Below, piece by piece: positions 25,469 through 35,123 of a stretch of 36,536 nucleotides of DNA; the first letter of the stretch is position 1; each line of letters opens with the position of its first letter. Source of the DNA: Mycolicibacterium hodleri (GTDB taxonomy: Bacteria > Actinomycetota > Actinomycetes > Mycobacteriales > Mycobacteriaceae); assembly GCF_025822245.1 (NCBI RefSeq), contig NZ_JACKTL010000005.1, forward strand, positions 98,335 to 134,870, read 5' to 3'. The translations under genes were made by a program, and so were the position numbers. The notes below the pieces were generated by a model. It did not search any database, had not been told where the DNA came from, and saw nothing but the letters and a program-made list of their open reading frames with translations.

Positions 25469-26922
25469 TCTTCGGGAGTGCCCCACCAGACCTCGGGCTC
25501 GTCGGCCCGCCAGGCGCCGCTCGCCTCGAGTGCGGCCGCCAACGACACCAGCAGCGGCTCGCTGCCGGCAGGTCCCATCAGCTGAACGCCGATCGGCAGT
25601 CCGTCTGAGGTGAACCCGGCCGGGACGTTGATCGACGGCCACCCGAGAAGGTTCCACGGCCACGTCACGGGGCACGCGCGGATCATCGCGCGGTCGGTCG
25701 ACAGCCCGCCGCGCCGGTCGAAGTCGTGGACCTTCGGCGGCGGCAGGGCCGTCGTCGGGGCGAGGATCACGTCGGCGAGGTTGAAGATCCAGCCGATGCG
25801 ACGCTGCGACTCCGCCTCGCGCCGGCGGGCGTCGCGCAGCACCTTCTCCGAGAGCAGCCGCCCGATTCTCGCGTTGGCGGTGGTGCGCTTGTCGAACGTC
25901 ACGCCGGGTCCGAGCCGGTGCGTCCACTCGAGCAGTCCCGACGTCGAACGGGACAGGAAGTCCCACGACGTGCGGAGGCCGTAGTCCGGGTCGGCGGCGC
26001 GCACCGTGTGGCCGAGGTGCTCGAGCTGTCCGGCCATCTTCTCCAGCGCCGCCCGGATCTCGGGATGAAGCGTGGCCCGAAAGCCCGTGAAGGGAAACTT
26101 CGTCGACATTGCTACGGTCAACGGGCCCGGTGGCTGGCTGACGTACTCGGCGGCGGTGATCGGTGGGGGCCGGTGCCGGTCTCCGTCGGCGTTTCCGGAC
26201 GCCGCGTCGAGGACCAGGGCCGCGTCGACGACGGTGCGGGCCAGGACGCCGTTGACGGTGATGCCGTTGAAGGCCTCGGGCAGCGGCCAGGTGGAGATGC
26301 GGCCGCGCTGGGGCTTGATGCCGACGAGGTGGGTCCAGGCGGCGGGGATGCGCACACTGCCCGCGCCGTCGGATCCGATGGCCGCGGTGACCAGGCCGGC
26401 GGCCACCGCGGCGGCGCTGCCACCGGAGGACCCGCCGGGGGTGTGCTCGGCCGACCAGGGGTTGCGCGTGTGCCCGAACGACGGCCCGCTGGTGAACGGC
26501 CACTGGCCGAGCTCGCAGGTGTTGGTCTTGCCGACGATGACGGCGCCCGCGGCGCGCAGCCGACGGACCACCTCGGCGTCGGCCGTGGCCGGTGGAACGT
26601 CACCGGACGTGCCGAAGCGGGTGGGCACCCCCGCGACGTCGACGTCGTCCTTGACCGCGATCGGGATGCCCAAGAGGGGGAGATCTTGTCCCGCAGCGCG
26701 TTTGCGGTCGGCAGCGGCGGCGTCGGCGAGCGCCTGCTCGGTCAGGACCACGCGGAAGGCGTTGAGGGTGGACTGGCTTGCCTGGATCGCCTTCAGCGAG
26801 CGGGTGGTGAGGTCGACGGACGTGACTTTGCCGCTGGCCAGTCGGAACTGCAGCTGAGTCAGGGTGGGGAGGTGCTTGCCGTGGGGCCGCGTGCTCGCCC
26901 CGGGGGAGGAGGTGGCTGACAT
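25465..26922 (-). CDS. amiA2: Amidase AmiA2 (amidase signature family)
   Basis: A 485-residue amidase-signature enzyme hydrolysing carboxamides R-CO-NH2; the natural substrate is unknown. Lys in PIAVKDD (about residue 90) and the Gly/Ser-rich block TPGGSSGGSAAAVA with DGAGSVRIPAA downstream give the Ser-cisSer-Lys triad. It closely follows M. tuberculosis AmiA2 (Rv2363). A GTG at 26946 is in frame, but ATG 26922 lies 8 nt after a TATTCT -10 box and is probably a leaderless start, giving the expected length. It is divergent from recO and convergent with era. Confidence 0.9.
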   Translation of the reverse strand: MSATSSPGASTRPHGKHLPTLTQLQFRLASGKVTSVDLTTRSLKAIQASQSTLNAFRVVLTEQALADAAAADRKRAAGQDLPLLGIPIAVKDDVDVAGVPTRFGTSGDVPPATADAEVVRRLRAAGAVIVGKTNTCELGQWPFTSGPSFGHTRNPWSAEHTPGGSSGGSAAAVAAGLVTAAIGSDGAGSVRIPAAWTHLVGIKPQRGRISTWPLPEAFNGITVNGVLARTVVDAALVLDAASGNADGDRHRPPPITAAEYVSQPPGPLTVAMSTKFPFTGFRATLHPEIRAALEKMAGQLEHLGHTVRAADPDYGLRTSWDFLSRSTSGLLEWTHRLGPGVTFDKRTTANARIGRLLSEKVLRDARRREAESQRRIGWIFNLADVILAPTTALPPPKVHDFDRRGGLSTDRAMIRACPVTWPWNLLGWPSINVPAGFTSDGLPIGVQLMGPAGSEPLLVSLAAALEASGAWRADEPEVWWGTPED

Positions 26923-26930
26923 TTGAGTCG

Positions 26931-26936
26931 AGAATA
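26931..26936 (-). promoter_or_regulatory. amiA2 -10 box (leaderless)
   Basis: TATTCT on the minus strand, 8 nt before the amiA2 ATG, predicts a transcript starting at or one base before the ATG. On the opposite strand AACACT (26988-26993), 6 nt before the recO ATG, may play the same role for recO. Confidence 0.55.
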
Positions 26937-26999
26937 TCCGGACCACCCTCCCCGGCGTGGTCGGTGCGGGTGGTCGGACCGAGGTGGAACACTGTGTGC

Positions 27000-27887
27000 A
27001 TGCGGTTGTACCGGGATCGAGCGGTCGTGCTGCGCCAGCACAAGCTCGGCGAGGCCGACCGGATCGTGACGCTGCTCACCCTCGAGCACGGATTGGTTCG
27101 CGCCGTGGCCAAGGGCGTGCGCCGGACCCGCAGCAAGTTCGGTGCCAGGCTGGAGCCGTTCGCGCACATCCACGTCCAGCTCTATCCGGGCCGAAACCTG
27201 GACGTGGTCACCCAGGTGCAGGCCATCGACGCGTTTGCCGGCGACATCGTCAGCGAATACGGGCGGTACACCAGCGGGTGCGCGGTGCTGGAGACGGCCG
27301 AGCGGCTGGCCGGTGAGGAACGTGCCCCGTCGCCTGCCCTGCACCGGCTCACCGTGGCGGCATTGCGCGCCGTCGCCGACGGCACCCGGCCGCGCGAACT
27401 CGTCCTCGACGCATACCTGTTGCGGGCCATGGGCATTGCGGGCTGGGCCCCGTCGCTCACCGAATGTGCGCGCTGCGCGGCGCCCGGGCCACACCGGGCC
27501 TTCCACGTCGCCGCGGGCGGCAGCGTGTGCATGCACTGCCGGCCGTCCGGTTCGGTGACGCCGCCGCAGGGGGTGATCGACCTGATGTCGGCCCTGCACG
27601 ACGGCGACTGGCCCGCGGCCGAGGCGTCGACCGAGTCGTACCGTAGCCAGGCCAGCGGACTAGTGGCCGCGCACCTGCAGTGGCACCTCGAGCGCCAATT
27701 GCGTACCTTGCCGCTGGTCGAGCGCGCGTACCGCGTCGATCGGACGGTCGACGCCCTCAGATCCCGAGTCGCTCCGCTCCTGCCCGCCGAACCGCCGAGT
27801 GGCCCCTTCGGGCAGGATGAGGCACATGGCTACGACAAGGGGCAAGGGCAAGAAGGAGACCTACCCGCAGTTGCCTCCGGCGCCTGA
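27000..27887 (+). CDS. recO: DNA repair protein RecO
   Basis: Helps RecA load onto SSB-coated single-stranded DNA and anneals strands. The N-terminal OB fold starts [20 protein letters not shown]. The helical part includes [19 protein letters not shown], and a zinc site is formed by CARC...CMHC (about 155-180). It is 295 residues, about 30 longer than the M. tuberculosis protein. The extra C-terminal tail overlaps the start of uppS by 62 bp in another frame. ATG 27000 was chosen over an in-frame upstream start at 26964 because it matches the family N-terminus. Confidence 0.93.
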   Translation: MRLYRDRAVVLRQHKLGEADRIVTLLTLEHGLVRAVAKGVRRTRSKFGARLEPFAHIHVQLYPGRNLDVVTQVQAIDAFAGDIVSEYGRYTSGCAVLETAERLAGEERAPSPALHRLTVAALRAVADGTRPRELVLDAYLLRAMGIAGWAPSLTECARCAAPGPHRAFHVAAGGSVCMHCRPSGSVTPPQGVIDLMSALHDGDWPAAEASTESYRSQASGLVAAHLQWHLERQLRTLPLVERAYRVDRTVDALRSRVAPLLPAEPPSGPFGQDEAHGYDKGQGQEGDLPAVASGA

Positions 27888-28716
27888 GGACTACCCGACG
27901 TTCCCGGACAAGACCTCCTGGCCGGTCGTCTTTCCCGAGCTGCCGCCGCACACCAACGGCAGGTTCTCCCGTCCGCCGCAGCACACGTCCAAGGAATCCG
28001 CGCCGCTGATCCCCGCGGGTCAGGTGCCCAACCACGTCGCGGTGGTGATGGACGGCAACGGCCGGTGGGCCACCCAGCGTGGACTCGGCCGCACCGAGGG
28101 CCACAAGATGGGCGAGGCGGTGCTGATCGACATCACCTGCGGCGCGATCGAGATCGGCGTCAAGCACCTCACCGTGTATGCGTTCTCCACGGAGAACTGG
28201 AAGCGGAGCACCGAAGAGGTGCGGTTCCTGATGGGCTTCAACCGCGAGGTGGTGCGCCGCCGTCGCGAGAACCTCAACGCGATGGGCGTGCGGATGCGGT
28301 GGGTCGGATCGCGGCCGCGGATGTGGAGCAGCGTCATCAAGGAGTTCGACATCGCCGAGAAGATGACGGTTGGCAACGACGTCATCACCATCAACTACTG
28401 CGTGAACTACGGTGGCCGCACCGAGATCATCGAAGCCGCACAGGAATTGGCTCAGCTGGCGGCCGACGGCAAGATCAAGCCGAATCGCATCAACGAGGCC
28501 TCCTTCGCCAAGCACCTGCACCGCGACGACATTCCGGACGTCGACCTGTTCATCCGCACCTCCGGTGAGCAGCGGGCGAGCAACTTCCTGCTGTGGCAGG
28601 CCGCGTATGCCGAGTTCGTCTTCCAGGAGAAGCTGTGGCCCGACTACGACCGGCGTGACCTGTGGGAGGCGTGCATGGAGTACGTGAACCGCAACAGAAG
28701 GTTCGGTCGAGCCTGA
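27826..28716 (+). CDS. uppS: Decaprenyl diphosphate synthase (cis-prenyltransferase UppS)
   Basis: Elongates a prenyl diphosphate with isopentenyl diphosphate in cis to make decaprenyl diphosphate, the lipid carrier for peptidoglycan and arabinogalactan; 296 residues, same length as the M. tuberculosis Rv2361c enzyme. The pyrophosphate-binding [17 protein letters not shown] holds the catalytic Asp, followed by [10 protein letters not shown] and the C-terminal [15 protein letters not shown]. The N-terminal about 65 residues (Pro-rich, [15 protein letters not shown]) are typical of the mycobacterial enzyme. ATG 27826 with GAGG upstream gives that length; upstream in-frame starts exist at 27799 and 27817. 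Confidence 0.95.
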   Translation: MATTRGKGKKETYPQLPPAPEDYPTFPDKTSWPVVFPELPPHTNGRFSRPPQHTSKESAPLIPAGQVPNHVAVVMDGNGRWATQRGLGRTEGHKMGEAVLIDITCGAIEIGVKHLTVYAFSTENWKRSTEEVRFLMGFNREVVRRRRENLNAMGVRMRWVGSRPRMWSSVIKEFDIAEKMTVGNDVITINYCVNYGGRTEIIEAAQELAQLAADGKIKPNRINEASFAKHLHRDDIPDVDLFIRTSGEQRASNFLLWQAAYAEFVFQEKLWPDYDRRDLWEACMEYVNRNRRFGRA

Positions 28717-29108
28717 TGTCGCTGCTGGAACGGTTGACCTCCGCGCTGGGGGAGGCGACGACGCTGGTCTCGGAGTCCGACGGCGCCCTCACCGTCACGG
28801 TGGACGGTCTGGTGGCGTCCCTGCGTGTGGTGGTGATCGCCGAGGGTCTGGAGATGGTGTCGCTTACTCAGCCGCTGGCATGGGATCTGCCGCTGTCCAA
28901 CGAGATTCGCGATCGGGTGGCCGAGCAGGCGGCTCAGGTGATGCTCGGAACGGTGACGTTGGTGGGCAAGCCGGCCGACGAGACCGTCGCAGACGTGATG
29001 CTGCGCTACAACTTTCCGGCCGCGGGCCTGTCCGAGGACGCGTTGCGCACGCTCGTCCTGTTGGTGCTCACCACCGGCGCCGAGGTTCGGCGCGTCCTGA
29101 CCCAGTGA
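28716..29108 (+). CDS. Conserved hypothetical protein (Rv2360c-like)
   Basis: A 130-residue soluble protein; its ATG overlaps the uppS stop (TGATG) and its stop overlaps the nudix GTG (GTGA). The N-terminal half is strand-rich (LTVTVDGLVASLRVVVIAE, EMVSLTQPLAWDLPL) and the C-terminal half is helical (EDALRTLVLLVLTTGAEVRR). The outline recalls YbjN/type III chaperone-like folds, but this is only a shape impression. Conserved at this locus in M. tuberculosis. Function unknown. Confidence 0.75.
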   Translation: MSLLERLTSALGEATTLVSESDGALTVTVDGLVASLRVVVIAEGLEMVSLTQPLAWDLPLSNEIRDRVAEQAAQVMLGTVTLVGKPADETVADVMLRYNFPAAGLSEDALRTLVLLVLTTGAEVRRVLTQ

Positions 29109-29506
29109 GGGTGATTCGCATCGTCGCGGCCGTCGTCCTCGACGATCGCCGCCGCGTGCTCGTCGTCCGCAAGCGCGGGACGACGGCCTTCATGCAGCCG
29201 GGCGGCAAGATCGAGCCGGGTGAGGAGCCGCTGGATGCGCTCGTCCGCGAGGTCCGCGAGGAGCTGGGCACCGGGGTCGACGACGGGTCGGCCCGACCGC
29301 TCGGCCGGTTCACCGCCGAGGCGGCCAACGAACCCGGTCACGTCGTCGACGCGGATCTGTTCCTGGTCACGCTCGTCGGCGTGCCGCGGGCGGCCGCCGA
29401 GATCGAGGAAGTCATCTGGGTCGACCCGCACGAGCCGGACGGCGTCGAGCTGGCCCCGTTGACGGCACAGACCGTGCTGGCGCTGGCGCGCGACGGCCTC
29501 AGCTGA
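29105..29506 (+). CDS. Nudix hydrolase
   Basis: A 133-residue Nudix protein with a full Nudix box (GGKIEPGEEPLDALVREVREELG, residues about 33-55), including the REVREE metal-binding glutamates. These enzymes cleave nucleoside diphosphate-X compounds; the specific substrate cannot be read. GTG 29105 overlaps the previous stop. The 3' end overlaps the convergent zur stop by 8 bp. It is last in the recO-uppS-conserved-nudix run. Confidence 0.9.
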   Translation: MRVIRIVAAVVLDDRRRVLVVRKRGTTAFMQPGGKIEPGEEPLDALVREVREELGTGVDDGSARPLGRFTAEAANEPGHVVDADLFLVTLVGVPRAAAEIEEVIWVDPHEPDGVELAPLTAQTVLALARDGLS

Positions 29507-29900
29507 CGGTCGCGGCGCACTCCGCGCACACGCCGAAGATCTCGATCGTGTGGCTGACGTCGGAAAAACCGTGCAGGGCAGCAACTTCCGTGGCCCACGT
29601 CTCGGCTGCGGCACCCTCCACCTCGACCGTGGTGCCGCACGTGCGGCACACCAGGTGATGGTGGTGGTGCTCGGAACACCGGCGGTAGACCGATTCGCCC
29701 GAATCGGTGCGCAACGTGTCGAGCAGCCCGGCGGCCGCCATCGACTGCAGCGTGCGGTAGACGGTGGTCAGGCCGATGCCCTCGCCCCGGCGTCGCAGTT
29801 CGTCGTGAAGTTCCTGGGCCGACCGGAATTCCTCGACGTTCTCCAGCAGGGCCGAGATGGCGGCGCGTTGGCGTGTGGCACGGACGACGGTGGTGCTCAT
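29499..29900 (-). CDS. zur: Zinc uptake regulator Zur (FurB)
   Basis: A 133-residue Fur-family repressor that blocks zinc uptake and alternative ribosomal protein genes when zinc is sufficient. The winged helix includes GIGLTTVYRTLQSMAAAGLL. Metal residues are clear: the His cluster EHHHHH at 77-82, and the structural zinc pairs Cys85/Cys88 and Cys125/Cys128. It is translationally coupled to smtB (ATGA at 29897-29900). The smtB-zur operon is known in M. tuberculosis (Rv2358-Rv2359), where SmtB represses it without zinc. Confidence 0.96.
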   Translation of the reverse strand: MSTTVVRATRQRAAISALLENVEEFRSAQELHDELRRRGEGIGLTTVYRTLQSMAAAGLLDTLRTDSGESVYRRCSEHHHHHLVCRTCGTTVEVEGAAAETWATEVAALHGFSDVSHTIEIFGVCAECAATVS

Positions 29901-30316
29901 CGGGATTCGCCTCCCTCGTGGTGGTGTGCGTATTCACCCGCATGGGCCACCGCGGCCAGCACGATGTCACTGAGGTGATGGTCGACCAGGCGGTAGCGCA
30001 CCTCACGGCCGCTGCGCTCCCCGGCGACCACCCCGGCGGACTTCAGGATGCGCAGATGCTGGCTGACCAGCGGCTGCGCGACGGCGAGCACGTCGACCAG
30101 CTCGTGCACGCACCGCGAGGATTCACGCAGCTGGAGCACGATCGCGATGCGGACGGGTGCGGCCAGCGCGCGCAACAGGTCACCGGAGTGGTCCAGCACT
30201 GCGCGCGGCGGCACCTCGACGGCGGGTGCGGCGCCGTGGACGTGGTCGGCGTGCTCGCCGTCTGTCAATGCGGGGTCGGCGGGCGCAGGCACGGTTGACT
30301 TGGAAACCGTTTTCAT
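29897..30316 (-). CDS. smtB: Zinc-responsive ArsR/SmtB repressor
   Basis: A 139-residue ArsR-family winged-helix repressor. The recognition helix region is [17 protein letters not shown] and the wing [11 protein letters not shown]. The alpha5 zinc site is complete with canonical spacing: Asp112, His114, His125 and Glu128. The N-terminus is also His-rich (EHADHVHG) and the tail ends HHHEGGESR. Zinc binding releases it from DNA and allows smtB-zur expression. ATG 30316 lies 8 nt after TATTCT, so the transcript is nearly leaderless; an in-frame ATG at 30352 falls upstream of the promoter and is rejected. Confidence 0.93.
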   Translation of the reverse strand: MKTVSKSTVPAPADPALTDGEHADHVHGAAPAVEVPPRAVLDHSGDLLRALAAPVRIAIVLQLRESSRCVHELVDVLAVAQPLVSQHLRILKSAGVVAGERSGREVRYRLVDHHLSDIVLAAVAHAGEYAHHHEGGESR

Positions 30317-30324
30317 TACGGCCC

Positions 30325-30352
30325 AGAATACATGCGTGGACGCGCATGTCAA
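30325..30352 (-). promoter_or_regulatory. smtB promoter with operator dyad in the spacer
   Basis: On the minus strand TTGACA (30347-30352), 16 nt spacer and TATTCT (30325-30330) form a near-consensus promoter. The perfect inverted repeat ACATGCG-N6-CGCATGT (30330-30349) fills the spacer and touches both boxes, as expected for an ArsR/SmtB operator that blocks RNA polymerase. Confidence 0.75.
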
Positions 30353-30371
30353 TCGACCGAGCGTGGCCCGC

Positions 30372-30377
30372 TACGCT
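30372..30377 (+). promoter_or_regulatory. glyS -10 box (leaderless)
   Basis: TACGCT, 8 nt before the glyS GTG at 30386, predicts a leaderless glyS transcript. It starts only about 20 bp beyond the smtB -35 box, so the two divergent promoters are back to back. Confidence 0.55.
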
Positions 30378-30385
30378 GTTCACCC

Positions 30386-31771
30386 GTGGCCTCCATCATC
30401 GACACCGTTGCCAATCTCGCGAAGCGCCGTGGCCTCGTCTACCAAGCGGGCGAGATCTACGGCGGCACCAAGTCGGCGTGGGACTACGGCCCACTGGGCG
30501 TCGAGCTCAAGGAGAACATCAAGCGGCAGTGGTGGCGGTCCGTCGTCACCGGCCGCGACGACGTCGTCGGCCTGGACAGCTCGATCATCCTGCCGCGCGA
30601 GGTGTGGGTGGCCTCCGGTCACGTCGCGACGTTCAACGACCCGCTGATCGAATGCCTGAACTGCCACAAACGGCACCGCCAGGATCATCTGCAAGAGGCC
30701 TACGCGCAGAAGAAGGGCCTCGACGACCCCGATGCCGTGTCGATGGCCGAGATCGTCTGCCCGGACTGCGGCACCAAGGGCCAGTGGACCGAGCCCCGCG
30801 ACTTCAACATGATGCTCAAGACCTACCTCGGCCCGATCGAGAGCGAAGAGGGCATCCACTACCTGCGCCCCGAGACGGCCCAGGGCATCTTCGTCAACTT
30901 CGCCAACGTGGTGACGACGTCGCGACGCAAGCCGCCGTTCGGCATCGGCCAGATCGGCAAGAGCTTCCGCAACGAGATCACCCCGGGCAACTTCATCTTC
31001 CGCACTCGCGAGTTCGAGCAGATGGAGATGGAGTTCTTCGTCGAGCCGTCGATGGCGCCCGAGTGGCACCAGTATTGGATCGACGCCCGGCTGCAGTGGT
31101 ACGTCGACCTCGGCATCGACCCGGACAACCTGCGGCTCTACGAGGTGCCGAAGGACAAGCTCGCTCACTACTCGGACCGCACCGTCGACATCGAGTACAA
31201 GTTCGGCTTCGCGGGCAACCCGTGGGGTGAGCTCGAGGGCGTCGCCAACCGCACCGACCACGACTTGTCCAACCACTCAACGGCTTCCGGCACCGACCTG
31301 TCGTTCTACGACCAGGCCACCGAGACGCGCTACACGCCGTACGTCATCGAGCCGGCGGCCGGCCTGACCCGCTCGTTGATGGCCTTCCTGGTCGACGCGT
31401 ATCACGAAGACGAGGCCCCCAACGCCAAGGGCGGCATCGACAAGCGCACGGTGTTGAAGCTCGATCCGCGGCTCGCGCCTGTCAAGGCCGCGGTGTTGCC
31501 GTTGTCGCGCAACGCCGACCTGTCGCCCAAGGCCAAGGATCTCGCCGCCGAGCTCCGCAAGAGCTGGAACATCGAGTTCGACGACGCGGGTGCGATCGGC
31601 CGCCGGTACCGACGCCAGGACGAGATCGGCACGCCGTTCTGCGTGACGCTGGACTTCGACTCGCTCACCGACCATGCGGTGACGATCCGCGAGCGTGACG
31701 CGATGACGCAGGAACGCGTGTCGATCGACGCCGTCTCGGACTACCTCGCGGTGCGCCTCAAGGGCGCCTAG
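30386..31771 (+). CDS. glyS: Glycyl-tRNA synthetase
   Basis: Class II synthetase of the alpha2 (eukaryote-like) type, 461 residues, charging tRNA-Gly. The start region [17 protein letters not shown] is typical, motif 2 is around [20 protein letters not shown], and motif 3 around [14 protein letters not shown] zinc-type Cys set occurs in the insertion ([10 protein letters not shown] and VCPDCG). The C-terminal anticodon-binding domain begins near [18 protein letters not shown] 30386 sits just after a -10 box and gives the M. tuberculosis length (463). Its TAG overlaps the convergent gene's TAG in CTAG. Confidence 0.96.
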   Translation: MASIIDTVANLAKRRGLVYQAGEIYGGTKSAWDYGPLGVELKENIKRQWWRSVVTGRDDVVGLDSSIILPREVWVASGHVATFNDPLIECLNCHKRHRQDHLQEAYAQKKGLDDPDAVSMAEIVCPDCGTKGQWTEPRDFNMMLKTYLGPIESEEGIHYLRPETAQGIFVNFANVVTTSRRKPPFGIGQIGKSFRNEITPGNFIFRTREFEQMEMEFFVEPSMAPEWHQYWIDARLQWYVDLGIDPDNLRLYEVPKDKLAHYSDRTVDIEYKFGFAGNPWGELEGVANRTDHDLSNHSTASGTDLSFYDQATETRYTPYVIEPAAGLTRSLMAFLVDAYHEDEAPNAKGGIDKRTVLKLDPRLAPVKAAVLPLSRNADLSPKAKDLAAELRKSWNIEFDDAGAIGRRYRRQDEIGTPFCVTLDFDSLTDHAVTIRERDAMTQERVSIDAVSDYLAVRLKGA

Positions 31772-33786
31772 AAGCGGCCGCCGCCGCCGCCCCAGTCGCC
31801 GCCCGAGCCGCCGAACGATCCCGGGCTCCAGTCGCCACCGCCGCCTCCGCCGATGCCGCCGCGCAGCGCGCCGGAGAGCAGGTTGCCGATGAGGATGCCG
31901 CCCAGGATGGCACCGGTGTTGCCGCCTCCGCCGCCGAACCCGCCGCCGCCGTAGCGTCCGGTGTACTGCCGCTGGGCGGCGCTGACGTCGGCATTGGCCA
32001 TCGACTGGGCCTGCACCGCCAACAGTGCGGCGCCGTTGGCGCGTTGGATGCCCTCCGACGGGTTGGTGGCCCGCACCGCCTGGGCCGCGTCCAATTGCCG
32101 CACGGCTTCGGCCAATCGAGTGCGGGCCTCCGGGCCCACGCTGCCGCGGCGGGTGTCGATGAAGTCCGACACCGATCGCACTTGCGACTGCGCGCTGAAC
32201 ATGGCCTGGTCGAGCGCGCGGTTCAACCGGGCGGCGGCCTCGACCTCGTCGCTGATCGCCGCGAGCAGCTGGTCGAGGGTCGCGTCGGCCTGCGTCAGCT
32301 GGGTGAAGGTGCCCAGCGGATCGGTGGTACCGGCATTCTGCGCGTGGGCGACGGCGGCGACCGCCGCGTCCCGGGCGGTGCTCAGTTCGTCGGCGCGGGG
32401 AACGCCGCCGCGGGCGAGATGTCCGGCCGCGGCGGTGATGCCGTTCTGGATGTCGGCGATCGCCGCGGGCAGGGTGGCCACCGCACGGTTGATGTCGGTC
32501 GAAGCGCTGTCGACCGCGTCGAGCAACATGCGGGCCTGGCCCAGCGCGGATTCCGCCGACCGGATCGCGTCGACCAGCCCGCCTTGGCTGCCCGCCGGCT
32601 TGGCGACGAGCGCCCGGGCCTGGCTGATGCTCTGGTCGGCGAACGACAACCGCTGTTTGGCCTGCTCGACGTTGCCCGCGACGGACGCCAGTGCGGTCTC
32701 GGAGAACTGCGAGTGCAGCGCCGCGAGCGTCCGTTCGGCGGGTTCGATGCGCGCCGTCAGGTCGACCATCTGCCGCGTGAGGGTGTCGAGCCGGTCCGGT
32801 GCGTTGATGATCAGGTCGCGCAACGTGCCGAAGGCCTCGCGCTGCGCCTCGAGTTCGTCGTCGGCCCTTGCGGCCGCGACGATGACCCTCGTGAGGAGGT
32901 CGCGACGCTGCTGCGGCGTCTCGGGGATGGTGTCGTCGAGGATCTGCCGGACGTTGAACGCCTGTGTCAGTGCCGTTTTCGCGCCTTCGACCGCCTTGGT
33001 GAACGGGGCGGTGTCCCGCTCGCCGAATTCCTCGACCGCCAGGGTCAGTTCGTTGTCGCTGGTGCGCACCGCATTGTCGACCTCGACCACGATCGACTTC
33101 GACAGGTCGTCGAGGGCGTCCAGGGACAGCGAGGACAGCGCGTTGGGGTCGGCCGGGTCGACCCGTTTGGCGGCGGCGAGCTCGGCTTCGCGGCGCGTGC
33201 GCCGCCGACGCCGCTGCCACACGAGCAGCGCGACCACCGCCAGGGCGATCACGACGAGGAAGATGGCGACGCCCACCCACGACACGCCTCCGGTCGACGA
33301 GCCGCCGTTCTTCAACCCCGTCGCCGCGGCGGTGGCGGCGCCTGCCCAGTCACCCTTGCGCAAGGCCGGTTCGACCTCGTTGCGACGAAGGTCCGCCTGG
33401 TCGGAATTGCTCATGATGCCCTTGCCGGCCAGCAGCGCGTAGTCGCGGTCCTGGGTGGCGACGGCCAGGATCGCGTCCTGCTCGGGCTGGAAGTTGTTGA
33501 TCTCCATGGCCCTTTGCGCCCAGGCCGTCCCGGTCTGGCCGGAGAAGGTGGGAACGTAGACGACCCACAGTCGGACGCGGCGGGCGTCGTACAGATCGTC
33601 GACGGCGCTCTTCACGCTGCTGAGCGCACCGGCGTCCAGGACCCCGGCGTCGTCGGTGACGTAGTTGGTCAGCCGAAGCGGCGGTGCGGCGCTGGCCGTC
33701 GGGAGGGTGGGCGTCAGCAGTGCGCCCACGGTCAGTACCGCGAGAAGCATGCCGAGAACGCGGGCTGCCCTTGGATTCCTGCTCAT
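31768..33786 (-). CDS. TPM-domain membrane protein (Rv2345-like)
   Basis: A 672-residue envelope protein. The signal peptide (about 1-33, ending TASA) is followed by an external TPM domain (about 38-150) with [13 protein letters not shown] and [21 protein letters not shown] transmembrane helix lies near 170-192 ([20 protein letters not shown]), then a basic stop RRRRRTRRE and a long alpha-helical cytoplasmic part (about 200-590, likely coiled coil). It ends in a Gly-rich tail ([13 protein letters not shown] ... WGGGGGRF). TPM proteins are linked to photosystem repair or membrane-protein turnover elsewhere; the mycobacterial role is unknown. ATG 33786 lies exactly 7 nt after TACATT (33794-33799), a leaderless start. 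Divergent from dgt. Confidence 0.9.
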   Translation of the reverse strand: MSRNPRAARVLGMLLAVLTVGALLTPTLPTASAAPPLRLTNYVTDDAGVLDAGALSSVKSAVDDLYDARRVRLWVVYVPTFSGQTGTAWAQRAMEINNFQPEQDAILAVATQDRDYALLAGKGIMSNSDQADLRRNEVEPALRKGDWAGAATAAATGLKNGGSSTGGVSWVGVAIFLVVIALAVVALLVWQRRRRRTRREAELAAAKRVDPADPNALSSLSLDALDDLSKSIVVEVDNAVRTSDNELTLAVEEFGERDTAPFTKAVEGAKTALTQAFNVRQILDDTIPETPQQRRDLLTRVIVAAARADDELEAQREAFGTLRDLIINAPDRLDTLTRQMVDLTARIEPAERTLAALHSQFSETALASVAGNVEQAKQRLSFADQSISQARALVAKPAGSQGGLVDAIRSAESALGQARMLLDAVDSASTDINRAVATLPAAIADIQNGITAAAGHLARGGVPRADELSTARDAAVAAVAHAQNAGTTDPLGTFTQLTQADATLDQLLAAISDEVEAAARLNRALDQAMFSAQSQVRSVSDFIDTRRGSVGPEARTRLAEAVRQLDAAQAVRATNPSEGIQRANGAALLAVQAQSMANADVSAAQRQYTGRYGGGGFGGGGGNTGAILGGILIGNLLSGALRGGIGGGGGGDWSPGSFGGSGGDWGGGGGRF

Positions 33787-33850
33787 GACCGCCAATGTAG
33801 TGCGCCACGGCCGACGGGCACCCGAGACCGTGCTGGCAGACTGTCCGTCG

Positions 33851-35119
33851 GTGACGCACTCCAGTGACAGCTACGACGCCTTCGACCGGGAACGCCCGGT
33901 GGCCGAGGCGCCGAAGGGTGCTGCCCTGCCGGGGACCGACAACGAGCGCCGCACCGACTTCGCCAGGGACCGGGCCCGGGTGCTGCACAGCGCGGCGTTT
34001 CGGCGACTTGCCGACAAGACCCAGGTCGTCGGTCCCCGGGAGGGCGACACCCCGCGTACCCGGCTGACCCATTCCCTGGAAGTGGCGCAGATCGGGCGCG
34101 GGATGGCCGTCGGCCTGGGCTGCGACCCCGACCTGGTCGACCTGGCGGGACTGGCCCACGACATCGGCCATCCGCCGTACGGGCACAACGGGGAACGCGC
34201 GCTCAACGAGATCGCCAAGGCGTTCGGCGGTTTCGAGGGCAACGCGCAGAACTTCCGGATCCTGTCCCGGTTGGAGCCGAAAGTCCTTGACGCCCAAGGG
34301 CGATCAGTGGGACTGAACCTGACCAGGGCATCGCTCGACGCGGTCACGAAGTACCCGTGGACGCGCGGTGACGGCCGCAAGTTCGGCTTCTACGACGACG
34401 ACACGCCCTGGGCCGACTGGGTCCGCGAGGGCGCTCCCGAGCGGAGGCCGTGCCTGGAGGCCCAGGTGATGGACTGGGCCGACGACGTCGCCTACTCGGT
34501 GCACGACGTCGAGGACGGGGTGATCTCCGGGCGCATCGACCTGCGAGTGCTGGCCGACACCGACGCGGCCACCTCGTTGGCCCGGCTCGGCGCCGCGTCG
34601 TTCGACGCCGTGCGCTCCGACGATCTGCTGGCTGCCGCGCAGCGACTGTCCCGGATTCCGGTGGTGGCGGCGGTGGGCAAGTACGACGGGTCCGTCGCGG
34701 CGTCGGTCGCGCTCAAACGGTTGACCAGTGAACTGGTCGGTCGGTTCGCCAACGCGGCGATCACCGCGACCCGGGAAGTCGCCGGCGCCGGACCGCTGAA
34801 GCGCTTCGACACCGAGCTCGCGGTGCCCGCACTGGTGCGCTCCGAGGTCGCGGTGCTGAAGATGCTGGCGCTGCAGTTCATCATGTCCGACCATCAGCAC
34901 CTGCAGATCCAGGCAGACCAACGCACCCTCGTGCAGGAGGTCGCGCTGGCGCTGTGGGCGCAAGCCCCGAGCAGCCTCGACCCCCAATTCGCACCGGAGT
35001 TCGCCGCGGCGGCCGACGACGGAGCCCGGTTGCGGGTGGTGATCGATCAGATCGCGTCCTATACCGAGGGGCGGCTGGAACGCGTGCACCAGGCGCGCTC
35101 GCCCCGGCCCTTAGACTGA
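33851..35119 (+). CDS. dgt: Deoxyguanosinetriphosphate triphosphohydrolase-like protein Dgt
   Basis: An HD-domain dNTP triphosphohydrolase, 422 residues, splitting dGTP/dNTP to the nucleoside and triphosphate and so controlling dNTP pools. The conserved [33 protein letters not shown] and [14 protein letters not shown] give the HD metal ligands; [17 protein letters not shown] provides the later Asp. GTG 33851 reproduces the M. tuberculosis N-terminus ([15 protein letters not shown]); the frame is open upstream across the divergent gene. Immediately upstream of dnaG, whose promoter overlaps the dgt stop. Confidence 0.95.
   Translation: MTHSSDSYDAFDRERPVAEAPKGAALPGTDNERRTDFARDRARVLHSAAFRRLADKTQVVGPREGDTPRTRLTHSLEVAQIGRGMAVGLGCDPDLVDLAGLAHDIGHPPYGHNGERALNEIAKAFGGFEGNAQNFRILSRLEPKVLDAQGRSVGLNLTRASLDAVTKYPWTRGDGRKFGFYDDDTPWADWVREGAPERRPCLEAQVMDWADDVAYSVHDVEDGVISGRIDLRVLADTDAATSLARLGAASFDAVRSDDLLAAAQRLSRIPVVAAVGKYDGSVAASVALKRLTSELVGRFANAAITATREVAGAGPLKRFDTELAVPALVRSEVAVLKMLALQFIMSDHQHLQIQADQRTLVQEVALALWAQAPSSLDPQFAPEFAAAADDGARLRVVIDQIASYTEGRLERVHQARSPRPLD
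35112..35117 (+). promoter_or_regulatory. dnaG -10 box at the dgt stop
   Basis: TAGACT overlaps the last dgt codon and its TGA, 6 nt before the dnaG GTG, predicting a separate leaderless dnaG transcript in addition to any read-through from dgt. Confidence 0.55.
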
Positions 35120-35123
35120 GCAG

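Noticed and set aside
24365..26503. Long minus-strand frame crossing era and amiA2
   Set aside because: Overlaps era antisense and amiA2 out of frame; composition is Arg/Ala/Gly-rich shadow.
31277..33867. Long frames overlapping the TPM gene on both strands
   Set aside because: Out-of-frame or antisense shadows of a GC-rich gene; only the 31768-33786 frame has a signal peptide, TPM domain and transmembrane helix.
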